Below, piece by piece: positions 52,697-60,854 of a stretch of 64,000 nt of DNA; the first letter of the stretch is position 1; the number at the start of each line of letters is the position of its first letter. This DNA comes from Amycolatopsis jejuensis (GTDB taxonomy: Bacteria; Actinomycetota; Actinomycetes; Mycobacteriales; Pseudonocardiaceae). The stretch is from assembly GCF_000717335.1 (NCBI RefSeq), contig NZ_JNYZ01000012.1:248001-312000 (forward strand), in the 5' to 3' direction. A model generated the notes under the pieces. The model worked only from the letters and a program-made list of their open reading frames with translations. It was not told where the DNA came from and did not search any database. Position numbers and translations under genes: made by a program.

Positions 52697-53815
52697 GTGC
52701 GAGTCGCCATTGTCACCGAAAGTTTCCTGCCCCAGGTGAACGGCGTGACGAACTCCGTGCTGCGGGTCGTCGAGCACCTGGCCGAAACCGCGCACGACGT
52801 GCTGGTCGTTGCTCCCGGGCCGGGCCCGTCGAGCTACCGCGGCGCCCCCGTCGTCCGCATTCCCGCACTGGATTTCCCCGGTGTCAACTCCCTGCCGATC
52901 GGCCTGCCGACGCGTACGGTGCTGACCGCGCTGACCGACTTCGCCCCGGACGTCGTGCACCTGGCCTCGCCGTTCGTCGTCGGCGCGCGCGGGCTTGCCG
53001 CGGCGAGACGGTTGCGAGTGCCGTCGGTTGCGGTGTACCAGACCGACATCGCCGGGTTCGCGACGTCGTACGGCTTCGGCATCGGTGCGCGCGCGGCCTG
53101 GCGCTGGGTACGCCGCCTGCATTCGCGGGCCGACCGCACGCTGGCGCCGTCGTCGGATTCGATGGAACAGCTGAGGCTGCACGGGGTTCCGCGCGTACAC
53201 CGGTGGGCGCGCGGTGTGGACGTCGCCCGATTTTCGCCGGTACACGCGGATCCGGCGTTGCGCGCGGAACTTGCGCCGAACGGTGAGCTGCTGGTCGGTT
53301 TCGTCGGACGGCTCGCGCCCGAGAAGGAGGTCGACCGGCTGACCGCGCTGGCCGGGATGCCGGGGGTGCGCGTGGTGGTCGTCGGCGACGGTCCGGAGCT
53401 ACCCGGGTTGCGGGAACGGTTGCCCGGCGCGGCTTTTCTCGGCGCGAAGTACGGAGACGACCTTTCGGTCGCGTACGCAAGCCTCGACGTCTTCGTGCAC
53501 ACCGGTCCGCACGAGACGTTCTGTCAGGCCGTACAGGAGGCAATGGCGTCTGGGCTACCCGTACTCGCGCCGGACGCGGGCGGGCCGAAGGACCTAGTGC
53601 TCCCTGGCCGCACGGGGTACCTGCTGCCAGCCGACCGTGACGCCTTCGGCCCCGCCCTCGTGGCGAAGGTGCACGACCTGCGCGACGCGGCGTTACGCGC
53701 GCGGCTGGGGGAGAAGGCGCGGAAGGTCGTGCTGGGACGTACGTGGCCCGCGGTGTGCCGGGAGCTGGTCGGGCATTACGAAGCGGTGCAAGGCCGAGTC
53801 GCCCGCGCGGCTTGA
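52697..53815 (+). CDS. mgtA: GDP-mannose-dependent alpha-mannosyltransferase MgtA-like (GT4)
   Basis: 372 residues, GT-B fold. Residues [20 protein letters not shown] open the acceptor domain, and [20 protein letters not shown] with [20 protein letters not shown] (EX7E) form the donor site. It closely resembles M. tuberculosis Rv0557 (MgtA), which mannosylates a glycolipid in lipoglycan synthesis, and lies in the same place before menG. The GTG start follows CACAGT by 6 nt. Confidence 0.85.
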   Translation: MRVAIVTESFLPQVNGVTNSVLRVVEHLAETAHDVLVVAPGPGPSSYRGAPVVRIPALDFPGVNSLPIGLPTRTVLTALTDFAPDVVHLASPFVVGARGLAAARRLRVPSVAVYQTDIAGFATSYGFGIGARAAWRWVRRLHSRADRTLAPSSDSMEQLRLHGVPRVHRWARGVDVARFSPVHADPALRAELAPNGELLVGFVGRLAPEKEVDRLTALAGMPGVRVVVVGDGPELPGLRERLPGAAFLGAKYGDDLSVAYASLDVFVHTGPHETFCQAVQEAMASGLPVLAPDAGGPKDLVLPGRTGYLLPADRDAFGPALVAKVHDLRDAALRARLGEKARKVVLGRTWPAVCRELVGHYEAVQGRVARAA

Positions 53816-53818
53816 GCC

Positions 53819-54922
53819 ATGCACATCGTCCAGCTGGCGAACTTCTACGGACCGCGGTCCGGTGGGCTGCGGACGGCGCTGCACCACCTCGGCGCGGGCT
53901 ACGTCGCGAGTGGACACCGGGTGACGCTCGTGGTGCCGGGGCGGCGGTACGCGGTCGAGACGCTGCCGAGCGGGGTGTGCCGGTATTCGTTGCCTGCCTT
54001 GCAAATTCCGGGTACCGGGGGCTATCGCGCGGTCGATCCGCAGCGGGTGCGGGCGGTGTTGCGGCGGCTGGAGCCGGACCGGCTGGAGGTGTCGGACCGG
54101 CTGACGTTGCGCGGGATGGGCACGTGGGCGCGGCGGCATGGGGTGCCGAGCACGGTGATTTCGCACGAGCGGCTGGACCGGTTGCTGGAGCAGTTCTTCG
54201 TGCCGGGTCCGATGGCCCGGTCGGTTGCGGATGCGGCCAACCGGCGGATGGCGGCTTCGTACGACACAGTGGTCTGTACCACTTCGTTTGCCCGGGCGGA
54301 GTTCGACCGGATTGCGGCGCCGAATGTCCGGCGGGTGCCGTTGGGGGTTGATCTGGCGACGTTTGCGCCGTCGATGCGGGATGACGGGTGGCGGCTTGCG
54401 TTGACCGGTGATGCCGACGCGTTGATTGTCCATTGTGGTCGGTTGTCGCCGGAGAAGCATGTCGAGCGGAGTGTGGATACGGTGGCCGCGCTGACCGAGT
54501 CGGGTGCTCGGGTGCGGTTGGTGATCGCGGGGGACGGGCCTCGGCGGCGCGCGTTGGAACGGCGGGCGCGGGGGTTGCCGGTGACGTTCCTGGGGTTTCT
54601 GTCCGGGCGGGCGGAGGTGGCGCGGTTGCTGGCGACGGCGGATGTTTCGCTGGCGCCGGGGCCGCATGAGACGTTCGGGCTGGCGGCGCTGGAGGCGCTT
54701 GCTTCGGGGACGCCGGTGGTGGTTTCGGCGTCGTCGGCGTTGCGGGAGATCGTGGGGCCGGGGTGCGGGGTGGCGGTGGACGATTTCGCGCCTGCGTTTG
54801 CTTCGGGGGTGGCGGGGTTGCTGGAGAGGCCGGAGAAGATGCGGCGGGCGGCGGCTCGGGCGCGGGCGGAGGAGTTCGGGTGGGCGGATTCTGTGCGGGG
54901 GATGTTGGCTGCGTTGGGTTGA
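53819..54922 (+). CDS. Second GT4 glycosyltransferase
   Basis: 367 residues, GT-B fold. The N-terminus HIVQLANFYGPRSGGLRTAL, donor-site VHCGRLSPEKHVERSVDTV and PGPHETFGLAALEALASGTPV (EX7E) are clear. It begins 3 bases after mgtA, so the two are co-transcribed and probably act on one glycolipid. Codon third positions shift from C to G/T across the 3' half (about 54250-54920). The substrate is unknown. Confidence 0.85.
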   Translation: MHIVQLANFYGPRSGGLRTALHHLGAGYVASGHRVTLVVPGRRYAVETLPSGVCRYSLPALQIPGTGGYRAVDPQRVRAVLRRLEPDRLEVSDRLTLRGMGTWARRHGVPSTVISHERLDRLLEQFFVPGPMARSVADAANRRMAASYDTVVCTTSFARAEFDRIAAPNVRRVPLGVDLATFAPSMRDDGWRLALTGDADALIVHCGRLSPEKHVERSVDTVAALTESGARVRLVIAGDGPRRRALERRARGLPVTFLGFLSGRAEVARLLATADVSLAPGPHETFGLAALEALASGTPVVVSASSALREIVGPGCGVAVDDFAPAFASGVAGLLERPEKMRRAAARARAEEFGWADSVRGMLAALG

Positions 54923-54982
54923 ATGTTGCGGTGGGTTCTGTGTTGGGGGAACTGTTGCGGTGGGGTTTGCTGTCGTGGGTCC

Positions 54983-55017
54983 GTTGCGGTGGGGGCACCC
55001 CGAAGCTGGATTGTGAC
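54983..55017. repeat. Motif 3, copy 2
   Basis: GTTGCGGTGGGGGCACCCCG, then AAGCTGGATTGTGAC, matches the element at 27323-27354 with single-base insertions. Both copies are near 53-bp palindromes. Confidence 0.75.
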
Positions 55018-55018
55018 G

Positions 55019-55077
55019 ACGTGCGGAGGGTGCTTGTCAAGGCGGGAAAGATGCCTTGACAAGCACCCTCCGCACGT
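55019..55077 (+). terminator. Perfect 25-bp-stem hairpin after the glycosyltransferases
   Basis: Arms 55019-55043 and 55053-55077 are exact reverse complements, beginning ACGTGCGGAGGG and ending CCCTCCGCACGT, with a 9-nt loop. No T tract follows. It may terminate the mgtA operon or be a mobile palindrome. Confidence 0.7.
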
Positions 55078-55084
55078 GTGGGGG

Positions 55085-55241
55085 CTTCCTTCACGGAAGG
55101 TGGGGAAGTCCGTGAAGGGAACCTTCACGGAATGTGGGGCTGTGAAGGGAACCTTGAGGGAATCTGATTCCGTGAAGGTGGCCTTCACGGAAGGTGGGGG
55201 TGTGGAGGGAGGGTGCTGTCCGTGAGGGTTCCCTTCACGGA
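55085..55241. repeat. Palindromic repeat locus D (partial, 23-bp, 53-bp, 23-bp)
   Basis: In order: a partial element (55085-55099), a 23-bp form (55109-55131), a 53-bp form with GGAATCTGATTCC centre (55139-55191) and another 23-bp form (55219-55241). All share the TCCGTGAAGG / CCTTCACGGA arms. This is the richest cluster of the family in the window. Confidence 0.9.
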
Positions 55242-55281
55242 AGGGTGGGGTGTGGAGTGGGTGTGGTGGGGGGTGGCGGGT

Positions 55282-55287
55282 TAGTGT
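55282..55287 (+). promoter_or_regulatory. Leaderless -10 element of menG (TAGTGT)
   Basis: TAGTGT ends 7 nt before ATG 55295. Confidence 0.45.
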
Positions 55288-55294
55288 CGGGGGC

Positions 55295-55984
55295 ATGCCC
55301 CGCGCCAGTTTGTCGAAGGAACCGCACGAAGTGGCGGCCATGTTCGATGGTGTTGCGTCCGGTTATGACCGGGCCAATTCCTTCATGACGTTCGGCTTCG
55401 ATCGGCGGTGGCGGACTACTACGGCGCGCATTCTGGATGCTCGGCGTGGGGAACGGGTGCTCGACCTCGCGGCCGGGACCGGGGTGTCGACCGTCGAGTA
55501 CGCGCGGGGTGGGGCCTGGTGCTTGGCCGCCGACTTTTCCGTCGGGATGCTCAAGGCCGGGTTGCATCGGCGGGTGCCGATGGTTGCTGCGGACGCGTTG
55601 CACCTGCCGTTTGCCGATGGGGTCTTCGACGCGGTCACGATCTCGCTCGCGCTGCGCAACTTCGTCGACACCAAAGCCGCCCTCGCCGAGATACTGCGCG
55701 TGGTCAAGCCCGGGGGACGGCTGGTGATCTGCGAGGTGTCGACGCCCACGTTTCCGCCCATCCGGTTTCTCTACCGGCGCTTCATCCTCAAGCTTCTCAC
55801 CTGGGTCGGCAGCCGGTCGTCCACCAACCCCGAGGCCTACTCCTACCTGGCCGAATCGATGCTCGCCTGGCCCGACCAGCGGGCGCTCGGCGAGATCATC
55901 TCGGCGGCGGGCTGGACCGAGGTCGAATGGCTGAACCTCACATTCGGCGTCGTCGCGATCCATCGGGCCACGAAGCCTGCCTAA
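55295..55984 (+). CDS. menG: Demethylmenaquinone methyltransferase
   Basis: 229 residues, UbiE/MenG family SAM methyltransferase. Motif I is [36 protein letters not shown] and [20 protein letters not shown] are family signatures, and [12 protein letters not shown] precedes the C-terminus. It adds the ring methyl group in the last core step of menaquinone synthesis. It corresponds to Rv0558. Leaderless start by geometry. Confidence 0.95.
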   Translation: MPRASLSKEPHEVAAMFDGVASGYDRANSFMTFGFDRRWRTTTARILDARRGERVLDLAAGTGVSTVEYARGGAWCLAADFSVGMLKAGLHRRVPMVAADALHLPFADGVFDAVTISLALRNFVDTKAALAEILRVVKPGGRLVICEVSTPTFPPIRFLYRRFILKLLTWVGSRSSTNPEAYSYLAESMLAWPDQRALGEIISAAGWTEVEWLNLTFGVVAIHRATKPA

Positions 55985-55987
55985 ACT
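55982..55987 (+). promoter_or_regulatory. Leaderless -10 element of menJ (TAAACT)
   Basis: TAAACT includes the menG stop codon and ends 7 nt before ATG 55995. Confidence 0.5.
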
Positions 55988-55994
55988 CGACCCC

Positions 55995-57281
55995 ATGAGT
56001 CGACGTACCGCAGACCAGGACGCCGAAGTGATCGTCGTCGGCGCTGGACCGGCCGGTTCCACCGTGGCCACCTACCTCGCGCGCGCGGGCGTCGACGTGC
56101 TGCTGCTCGAGAAGACCGCGTTTCCCCGCGAGAAGGTCTGTGGTGACGGCCTCACCCCGCGCGGCGTGAAACAGCTGATCGACCTGGGCATCGACACCAG
56201 CGAAGAAGCGGGCTGGGTACACAGTCGCGGCCTTCGGATCCTCACCGGCGACCTCACGCTGGAGCTCGACTGGCCCGACCTCACCAGCTACCCGCCTTAC
56301 GGCGTCGCCCGTACCCGGCAGGATTTCGACGACCTGCTTGCCAAGACCGCCGTCAAAGCAGGCGCGCGGCTGTACGAGCGCACCTCCGTGACCGGCGCGA
56401 TCACCAACGCTGCCGGACGCGTGGTCGGCGTCGAGGCGAAGGCCGGGCCCGAGAAGACGCCGGTGAGCTACTACGCGCCGCTGGTGCTGGCCTGTGACGG
56501 CGTGTCCGCGCGGCTTGCGTTGAGTGTCGGGATCGACAAGAACGAGAAGCGGCCGATGGGTGTGGCCGTGCGGCGGTACTACAAGAGCCCTCGCCACGAC
56601 GACCCGTTCATCGAGGGCCACCTCGAACTCTGGGACCGCTCCGACCCGCGCAACCCCAAGCTGCTGCCCGGGTACGGCTGGGCGTTCCCGCTCGGGGACG
56701 GCACGGTGAACGTCGGCCTCGGCATGCTGTCGACGTCGGCGTCGTTCCGTAACACCGACTACCGCGCGCTGCTGCGGCAGTGGCTCGACGGCACGCCCGA
56801 GGAATGGGGTTACCGCGAGGAGAACGCGATCGGCAAGGTCGGCGGCGCCGGGCTGCCGATGGGCTTCAACCGCACCCCGCACTACCGCAGCGGCCTGCTG
56901 CTGCTCGGCGACGCGGGCGGCATGGTGAGCCCGTTCAACGGTGAGGGTATTTCGGCGGCAATGGAGTCCGCGCAGCTCGCGGCGGAGGCGGTCGTACAGG
57001 CTTTGGCGCGGCCCGAGGGCCCGTCCCGTGAACGTGCACTGGAGGGTTACCCGCGGGCGGTCGCCGACCTCATGGGCGGCTACTACCGGCTCGGCAACGT
57101 GTTCGCGAAGCTGATCGGCAAACCGCGGATCATGCACGCGGCGACGAAGTACGGCCTGCGGATCAACAAGATCCTTCCGTTGGTGTACAAGGGACTTTCC
57201 GGTTGCTACGACGCCCGCGGCGGCGACGGCGTCGACCGGCTGATCGCGGCTCTCGCCCGCGCCACGCCCAGCCCGCGCTGA
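55995..57281 (+). CDS. menJ: Menaquinone reductase MenJ (geranylgeranyl reductase family)
   Basis: 428 residues, FAD-dependent. The GxGxxG motif is VIVVGAGPAGSTVATYLARAG; PREKVCGDGLTPRGVKQL and LLLGDAGGMVSPFNGEGISAAMES are the FAD and family motifs. In M. tuberculosis Rv0561c (MenJ) saturates the second isoprene unit of menaquinone-9, giving MK-9(II-H2). Its place after menG supports the same role rather than chlorophyll or archaeal-lipid chemistry. A 30-bp triple cassette begins at its stop codon. Confidence 0.9.
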   Translation: MSRRTADQDAEVIVVGAGPAGSTVATYLARAGVDVLLLEKTAFPREKVCGDGLTPRGVKQLIDLGIDTSEEAGWVHSRGLRILTGDLTLELDWPDLTSYPPYGVARTRQDFDDLLAKTAVKAGARLYERTSVTGAITNAAGRVVGVEAKAGPEKTPVSYYAPLVLACDGVSARLALSVGIDKNEKRPMGVAVRRYYKSPRHDDPFIEGHLELWDRSDPRNPKLLPGYGWAFPLGDGTVNVGLGMLSTSASFRNTDYRALLRQWLDGTPEEWGYREENAIGKVGGAGLPMGFNRTPHYRSGLLLLGDAGGMVSPFNGEGISAAMESAQLAAEAVVQALARPEGPSRERALEGYPRAVADLMGGYYRLGNVFAKLIGKPRIMHAATKYGLRINKILPLVYKGLSGCYDARGGDGVDRLIAALARATPSPR

Positions 57282-57370
57282 AAGCACCCCAATGTGGCGT
57301 TGGGTGCATGTGACGCACCCAATGTGGCGTTGGGTGCGTGAGATGCAGCGAATGTGGCATTGGGGCTTTC
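57281..57370. repeat. Triple 30-bp intergenic repeat cassette, copy 3
   Basis: AATG cores at 57291, 57321 and 57351 are exactly 30 bp apart; linkers are ATGTGACGCACCC and GTGAGATGCAGCG, as in copy 1. The outer ends (AAAGCACCCCAATG and CATTGGGGCTTT) pair with a two-base bulge. It starts on the last base of menJ. Confidence 0.85.
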
Positions 57371-57409
57371 CCCACCCGGCTGGAGCAATCGGTTGCCCGG
57401 CCGGTCAGG

Positions 57410-57423
57410 TGTGATGCGTCACA
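57410..57423. promoter_or_regulatory. Inverted repeat TGTGATGCGTCACA
   Basis: Perfect 5-bp arms (TGTGA/TCACA) with a 4-bp centre. It resembles a CRP/GlxR half-site pair, but the spacing is 2 bp short, so identity is unclear. It lies 385 bases before nuoA. Confidence 0.3.
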
Positions 57424-57534
57424 AGATCGCGTCGGGGACGAGGCTCGGCGCGCTTCTTGAAGAGCCCTTTACCGCAGGTCTCGCCACTGCGACCGGTACG
57501 ACCGCAGCGTGCGGGGGCTGGCCGCGCGGTCAAC

Positions 57535-57548
57535 TTAGGTAAGCCTGA
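57535..57548 (+). promoter_or_regulatory. Partial IdeR/DtxR iron-box-like site upstream of nuo
   Basis: TTAGGTAAGCCT matches the first 12 positions of the DtxR/IdeR consensus (TWAGGTWAGSCTWACCTWA); the right half is poor. It lies just upstream of the predicted nuo promoter. Confidence 0.35.
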
Positions 57549-57562
57549 TAGCACGGCCCCTA

Positions 57563-57592
57563 GGGACAAGCCTGTGATGGGCGTCCTACACT
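57563..57592 (+). promoter_or_regulatory. Probable nuo operon promoter
   Basis: TACACT (57587-57592) is a good -10; GGGACA (57563-57568), 18 nt upstream, is a weak -35. Transcription from about 57599 would run straight into the two Rex sites. Confidence 0.4.
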
Positions 57593-57603
57593 CCCCCCAT
57601 GCT

Positions 57604-57621
57604 TTGTGAATCGCTTCACAA
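57604..57621. promoter_or_regulatory. Perfect Rex operator 1 of nuo
   Basis: TTGTGAATCGCTTCACAA is a full match to the Rex consensus TTGTGAA-N4-TTCACAA. Confidence 0.9.
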
Positions 57622-57635
57622 CCGCGACGAGTGGC

Positions 57636-57653
57636 TTGTGAATCATTTCACAA
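57636..57653. promoter_or_regulatory. Perfect Rex operator 2 of nuo
   Basis: TTGTGAATCATTTCACAA is a second full match, 32 bp (three helical turns) from operator 1, so two Rex dimers would sit on one DNA face. Confidence 0.9.
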
Positions 57654-57794
57654 GCGACCTGCGGCCCGGCCACGGGCCGTAAGGGTGCCCTGACCCTCGG
57701 CGGTGTGACCCAGCTCCCTTAGGGTGCCGACGAGGACTCGGACCACCACCCGAGAAGCAACCCGCAGCGGCGCGGAAAGGATGGCGAAGACCCC

Positions 57795-58211
57795 GTGCTG
57801 ATGTTGCCCGTGCTGGCGCAGGCCGATCCCGGACCGGCGGCGCCCGGCTTGAACGTGTACCTGCCGCTCGTGCTGTTGTTCGTGCTCGCGGCAGGGTTTG
57901 CCGTGTTCTCCGTGCTGCTCGGCCCGCTCGTCGGCCCGAGCCGGTACAACCGGGCGAAGACCTCGGCGTACGAGTGCGGCATCGAACCTTCGCCGCAGCC
58001 GCTCGTCGGCGGCGGCCGGATGCCGGTGGCCTACTACATCACGGCGATGCTCTTCATCCTGTTCGACATCGAGATGGTGTTCCTCTACCCGTTCGCGGTG
58101 AATGCCAATGCGCTCGGGGTGTTCGGCCTGGTGGAGATCGTGCTGTTCATCGTGACGGTCGGGTTCGCGTACGCCTACGTGTGGCGGCGCGGCGGCCTGG
58201 ATTGGAACTGA
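57795..58211 (+). CDS. nuoA: NADH-quinone oxidoreductase subunit A
   Basis: 138 residues, three membrane helices. Signature segments are [20 protein letters not shown] and [19 protein letters not shown]. It is part of the membrane arm near the quinone site of complex I. The GTG at 57795 is preferred (GCGAAG just upstream); an ATG two codons later is possible. It is the first gene of an operon controlled by two Rex sites. The 584-base leader from the predicted promoter region holds no other gene. Confidence 0.95.
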   Translation: MLMLPVLAQADPGPAAPGLNVYLPLVLLFVLAAGFAVFSVLLGPLVGPSRYNRAKTSAYECGIEPSPQPLVGGGRMPVAYYITAMLFILFDIEMVFLYPFAVNANALGVFGLVEIVLFIVTVGFAYAYVWRRGGLDWN

Positions 58212-58215
58212 ACCC

Positions 58216-58764
58216 ATGGGCCTCGAAGAGAAACTCCCCAACGGCATCCTGCTGGCCAGTCTCGAGGGGCTGGTCAACTGGGCCCGCAAGAGCTCGCTGT
58301 GGCCCGCGACCTTCGGGCTCGCGTGCTGCGCGTTCGAGATGATGACGGTCGGCGGTTCGCGTTACGACATCGCGCGCTTCGGCATGGAGCGGTTCTCCGC
58401 GACGCCGCGGCAGGCCGACCTGATGATCGTGGCCGGCCGGGTCACCCAGAAAATGGCCCCGGTCCTTCGCCAGATCTACGACCAGATGGCCGAGCCCAAG
58501 TGGGTCCTCTCGATGGGCGTCTGCGCGTCGTCGGGCGGGATGTTCAACAACTACGCCGTGGTGCAGGGCGTCGACCACATCGTGCCGGTCGACATGTACC
58601 TGCCCGGCTGCCCGCCGCGGCCGGAAATGCTGCTCGACGCGATCCTCAAGCTGCACGCCAAGATCCAGGACGAGCCGATCAACGCCCGCCGCGCCGCGAT
58701 CCGCGCGGCCAGCGGGGCCCGTACCGAGCTGATCCCGTCCTCGATCAAGTACGCGAAGAAGTGA
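58216..58764 (+). CDS. nuoB: NADH-quinone oxidoreductase subunit B
   Basis: 182 residues. The N2 [4Fe-4S] ligands are the tandem Cys in [10 protein letters not shown], the Cys of [12 protein letters not shown] and the Cys of [11 protein letters not shown]. It carries the terminal cluster that reduces menaquinone. It lies 4 bases after nuoA. Confidence 0.97.
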   Translation: MGLEEKLPNGILLASLEGLVNWARKSSLWPATFGLACCAFEMMTVGGSRYDIARFGMERFSATPRQADLMIVAGRVTQKMAPVLRQIYDQMAEPKWVLSMGVCASSGGMFNNYAVVQGVDHIVPVDMYLPGCPPRPEMLLDAILKLHAKIQDEPINARRAAIRAASGARTELIPSSIKYAKK

Positions 58765-58770
58765 GCACCG

Positions 58771-59532
58771 GTGCCTGAGAACCCCGAAGAGAAGCCCGAA
58801 ACCGGCGGCGAGCACTCCAGCGCGGAGCGGCCCGAGGCCGGTCTCGAACCCCAGGGCGCCCGCCCGGCAGAGCCGGTGGTGGCCGGCAGCGAGCGCAAGG
58901 GCATGTTCGGTGTCCGCGGCAGCGGCGACACCTCCGGGTACGGCGGCCTGCGGCTGCCCGCGTACAGCCCGCCGCCCGCGGAACGCCCGTACGGCGGCTG
59001 GTTCGACGAGTTCGCCGACGAGTTCCTGGCCGCGCTGGCGGACAACAAGATCCCGCCGTCCGCGATCCTGCAGACCACTGTGGACCGTGGCGAGATCACC
59101 TTCTACGTGAGCCGTGACCACCTCGCCGCCATCGCGAAGGTGCTCCGCGACGACGCCGGGTTGCGCTTCGAACTGCTGATGGCGGTCACCGGGGTCGACT
59201 ACGGCGTGGACGTGCCGCAGCGGCTGCATTCGGTCTACGACTTCCTGTCGATGACCTACCGGCGCCGCATCCGGCTCGAGGTCACGCTCGACATCGAAGA
59301 CCCGCACGTGCCCTCGCTGGTCGAGACCTATCCGACCGCGGACTGGCACGAGCGCGAGGCCTACGACATGTTCGGCATCATCTACGACGGCCACCCCGGC
59401 CTCACCCGCATCCTCATGCCGGACGACTGGGACGGCCACCCCCAGCGCAAGGACTACCCGCTCGGCGGGATCCCGGTCGAATACAAGGGCGCGGAGATTC
59501 CGCCGCCGGACCAGCGGAGGTCGTACTCGTGA
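58771..59532 (+). CDS. nuoC: NADH-quinone oxidoreductase subunit C
   Basis: 253 residues. An N-terminal extension of about 70 residues, rich in Glu, Pro and Gly, precedes the 30-kDa subunit domain with [39 protein letters not shown] and [19 protein letters not shown]. It is a peripheral-arm subunit near the quinone site. The stop overlaps nuoD by 4 bases (GTGA). Confidence 0.96.
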   Translation: MPENPEEKPETGGEHSSAERPEAGLEPQGARPAEPVVAGSERKGMFGVRGSGDTSGYGGLRLPAYSPPPAERPYGGWFDEFADEFLAALADNKIPPSAILQTTVDRGEITFYVSRDHLAAIAKVLRDDAGLRFELLMAVTGVDYGVDVPQRLHSVYDFLSMTYRRRIRLEVTLDIEDPHVPSLVETYPTADWHEREAYDMFGIIYDGHPGLTRILMPDDWDGHPQRKDYPLGGIPVEYKGAEIPPPDQRRSYS

Positions 59533-60854
59533 GCACCGAACAGACCGAAACCGAGTACGCCGAAGTCCGGGACACCACCGAAGGCCCCGTCTACCACGTC
59601 TCCGGCGGCGACTGGGACGAGGTGCTCGGCGACGCCCAGCACGACGACCGCATGGTCATCAACATGGGCCCGCAGCACCCGTCCACGCACGGCGTGCTCC
59701 GGCTCGTGCTGGAGCTCGAAGGCGAGACCGTCACGCAGCTGCGCGCGGTGATCGGGTACCTGCACACCGGCATCGAGAAGAGTGCCGAGTACCGCACCTG
59801 GACCCAGGGCGTCACGTTCGTGACGCGCGCGGACTACCTCGCCCCGCTGTCCAACGAGATGGCCTTCTGCCTCGGCGTGGAGAAGCTGCTCGGCATCAAG
59901 GCCCCGCCGCGCGCGGAGATCCTGCGGGTCCTGCTGCTGGAGCTGAACCGGATCACGTCGCACCTGGTGTTCATCGCCACCGGTGGGATGGACCTCGGCG
60001 CCACCACGGCCATGACGCTCGGCTTCCGCGAGCGCGAGGAGGCCATGCACCTGCTCGAGTACCTGACCGGCCTGCGGATGAACCACGCGTTCATCCGTCC
60101 CGGCGGGCTCGCCCAGGACATGCCGGAGGACTGGGCCGAGAAGGTCCTCGACTTCTGCAAGATCATGGACCAGCGGCTTCCGTTGTACGACAAGATGTTC
60201 ACCGGACAGCCGATCTGGCGCAACCGGCTCAAGGACGTCGGCGTGCTGCCGCTCGACGCATGCCTCGCGCTTGGCGTCACCGGTCCGGTGCTGCGGGCCG
60301 CGGGCCTGCCGTGGGACCTGCGCAAGACCGAGCCGTACTCGCGCTACGACGAGTTCGAGTTCGACGTGCCCACCTCCACCGACGCCGACAGCTGGGCGCG
60401 GTACCTGCTGCGGCTGGAGGAAATCCACCAGAGCCTGCGGATCATGAAGCAGGTCGTGAAGATGGCCGAGCCGGGCCCGGTCATGGTGGAGGACAAGAAG
60501 ATCGCGTGGCCCGCACAGCTGTCGATCGGCAGCGACGGCATGGGCAACTCGCTCGGGCACGTCAAGAAGATCATGGGCCAGTCGATGGAGTCCCTGATCC
60601 ACCACTTCAAGCTCGTCACCGAGGGCTTCCACGTGCCGGCCGGCCAGGTATACGCGCCGGTCGAGTCGCCGCGCGGCGAGATCGCCGCGCACCTGGTGTC
60701 CGACGGCGGCACCCGGCCGCTGCGCGTGCACCTGCGGGAGCCGAGCTTCGTGAACATGCAGGCGATGCCCGCGATGGCCGAGGGCGGACTGGTCGCCGAC
60801 CTGGTCGTCGTCATCGCCTCGATCGACCCGGTACTGGGGGGAGTGGACCGATGA
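59529..60854 (+). CDS. nuoD: NADH-quinone oxidoreductase subunit D
   Basis: 441 residues. [20 protein letters not shown] holds the conserved His of the quinone pocket; [26 protein letters not shown] and the C-terminal DPVLGGVDR are family marks. It forms the quinone-reduction chamber with NuoB. The stop overlaps nuoE (ATGA). Confidence 0.97.
   Translation: MSTEQTETEYAEVRDTTEGPVYHVSGGDWDEVLGDAQHDDRMVINMGPQHPSTHGVLRLVLELEGETVTQLRAVIGYLHTGIEKSAEYRTWTQGVTFVTRADYLAPLSNEMAFCLGVEKLLGIKAPPRAEILRVLLLELNRITSHLVFIATGGMDLGATTAMTLGFREREEAMHLLEYLTGLRMNHAFIRPGGLAQDMPEDWAEKVLDFCKIMDQRLPLYDKMFTGQPIWRNRLKDVGVLPLDACLALGVTGPVLRAAGLPWDLRKTEPYSRYDEFEFDVPTSTDADSWARYLLRLEEIHQSLRIMKQVVKMAEPGPVMVEDKKIAWPAQLSIGSDGMGNSLGHVKKIMGQSMESLIHHFKLVTEGFHVPAGQVYAPVESPRGEIAAHLVSDGGTRPLRVHLREPSFVNMQAMPAMAEGGLVADLVVVIASIDPVLGGVDR

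Larger units (their letters stand above)
54923..55294. other. Repeat-dense intergenic region before menG
   Basis: Within 370 bases lie motif 3, a perfect 25-bp-stem hairpin and four palindromic elements (annotated separately), followed by a G-rich run and the menG -10. No ORF is supported. Confidence 0.8.

Noticed and set aside
57781..57801. Six-codon frame (MAKTPC) ending at the nuoA start
   Set aside because: The purine run upstream abuts its ATG with no spacing, and no -10 element places a transcript start here, unlike the two better upstream ORFs.
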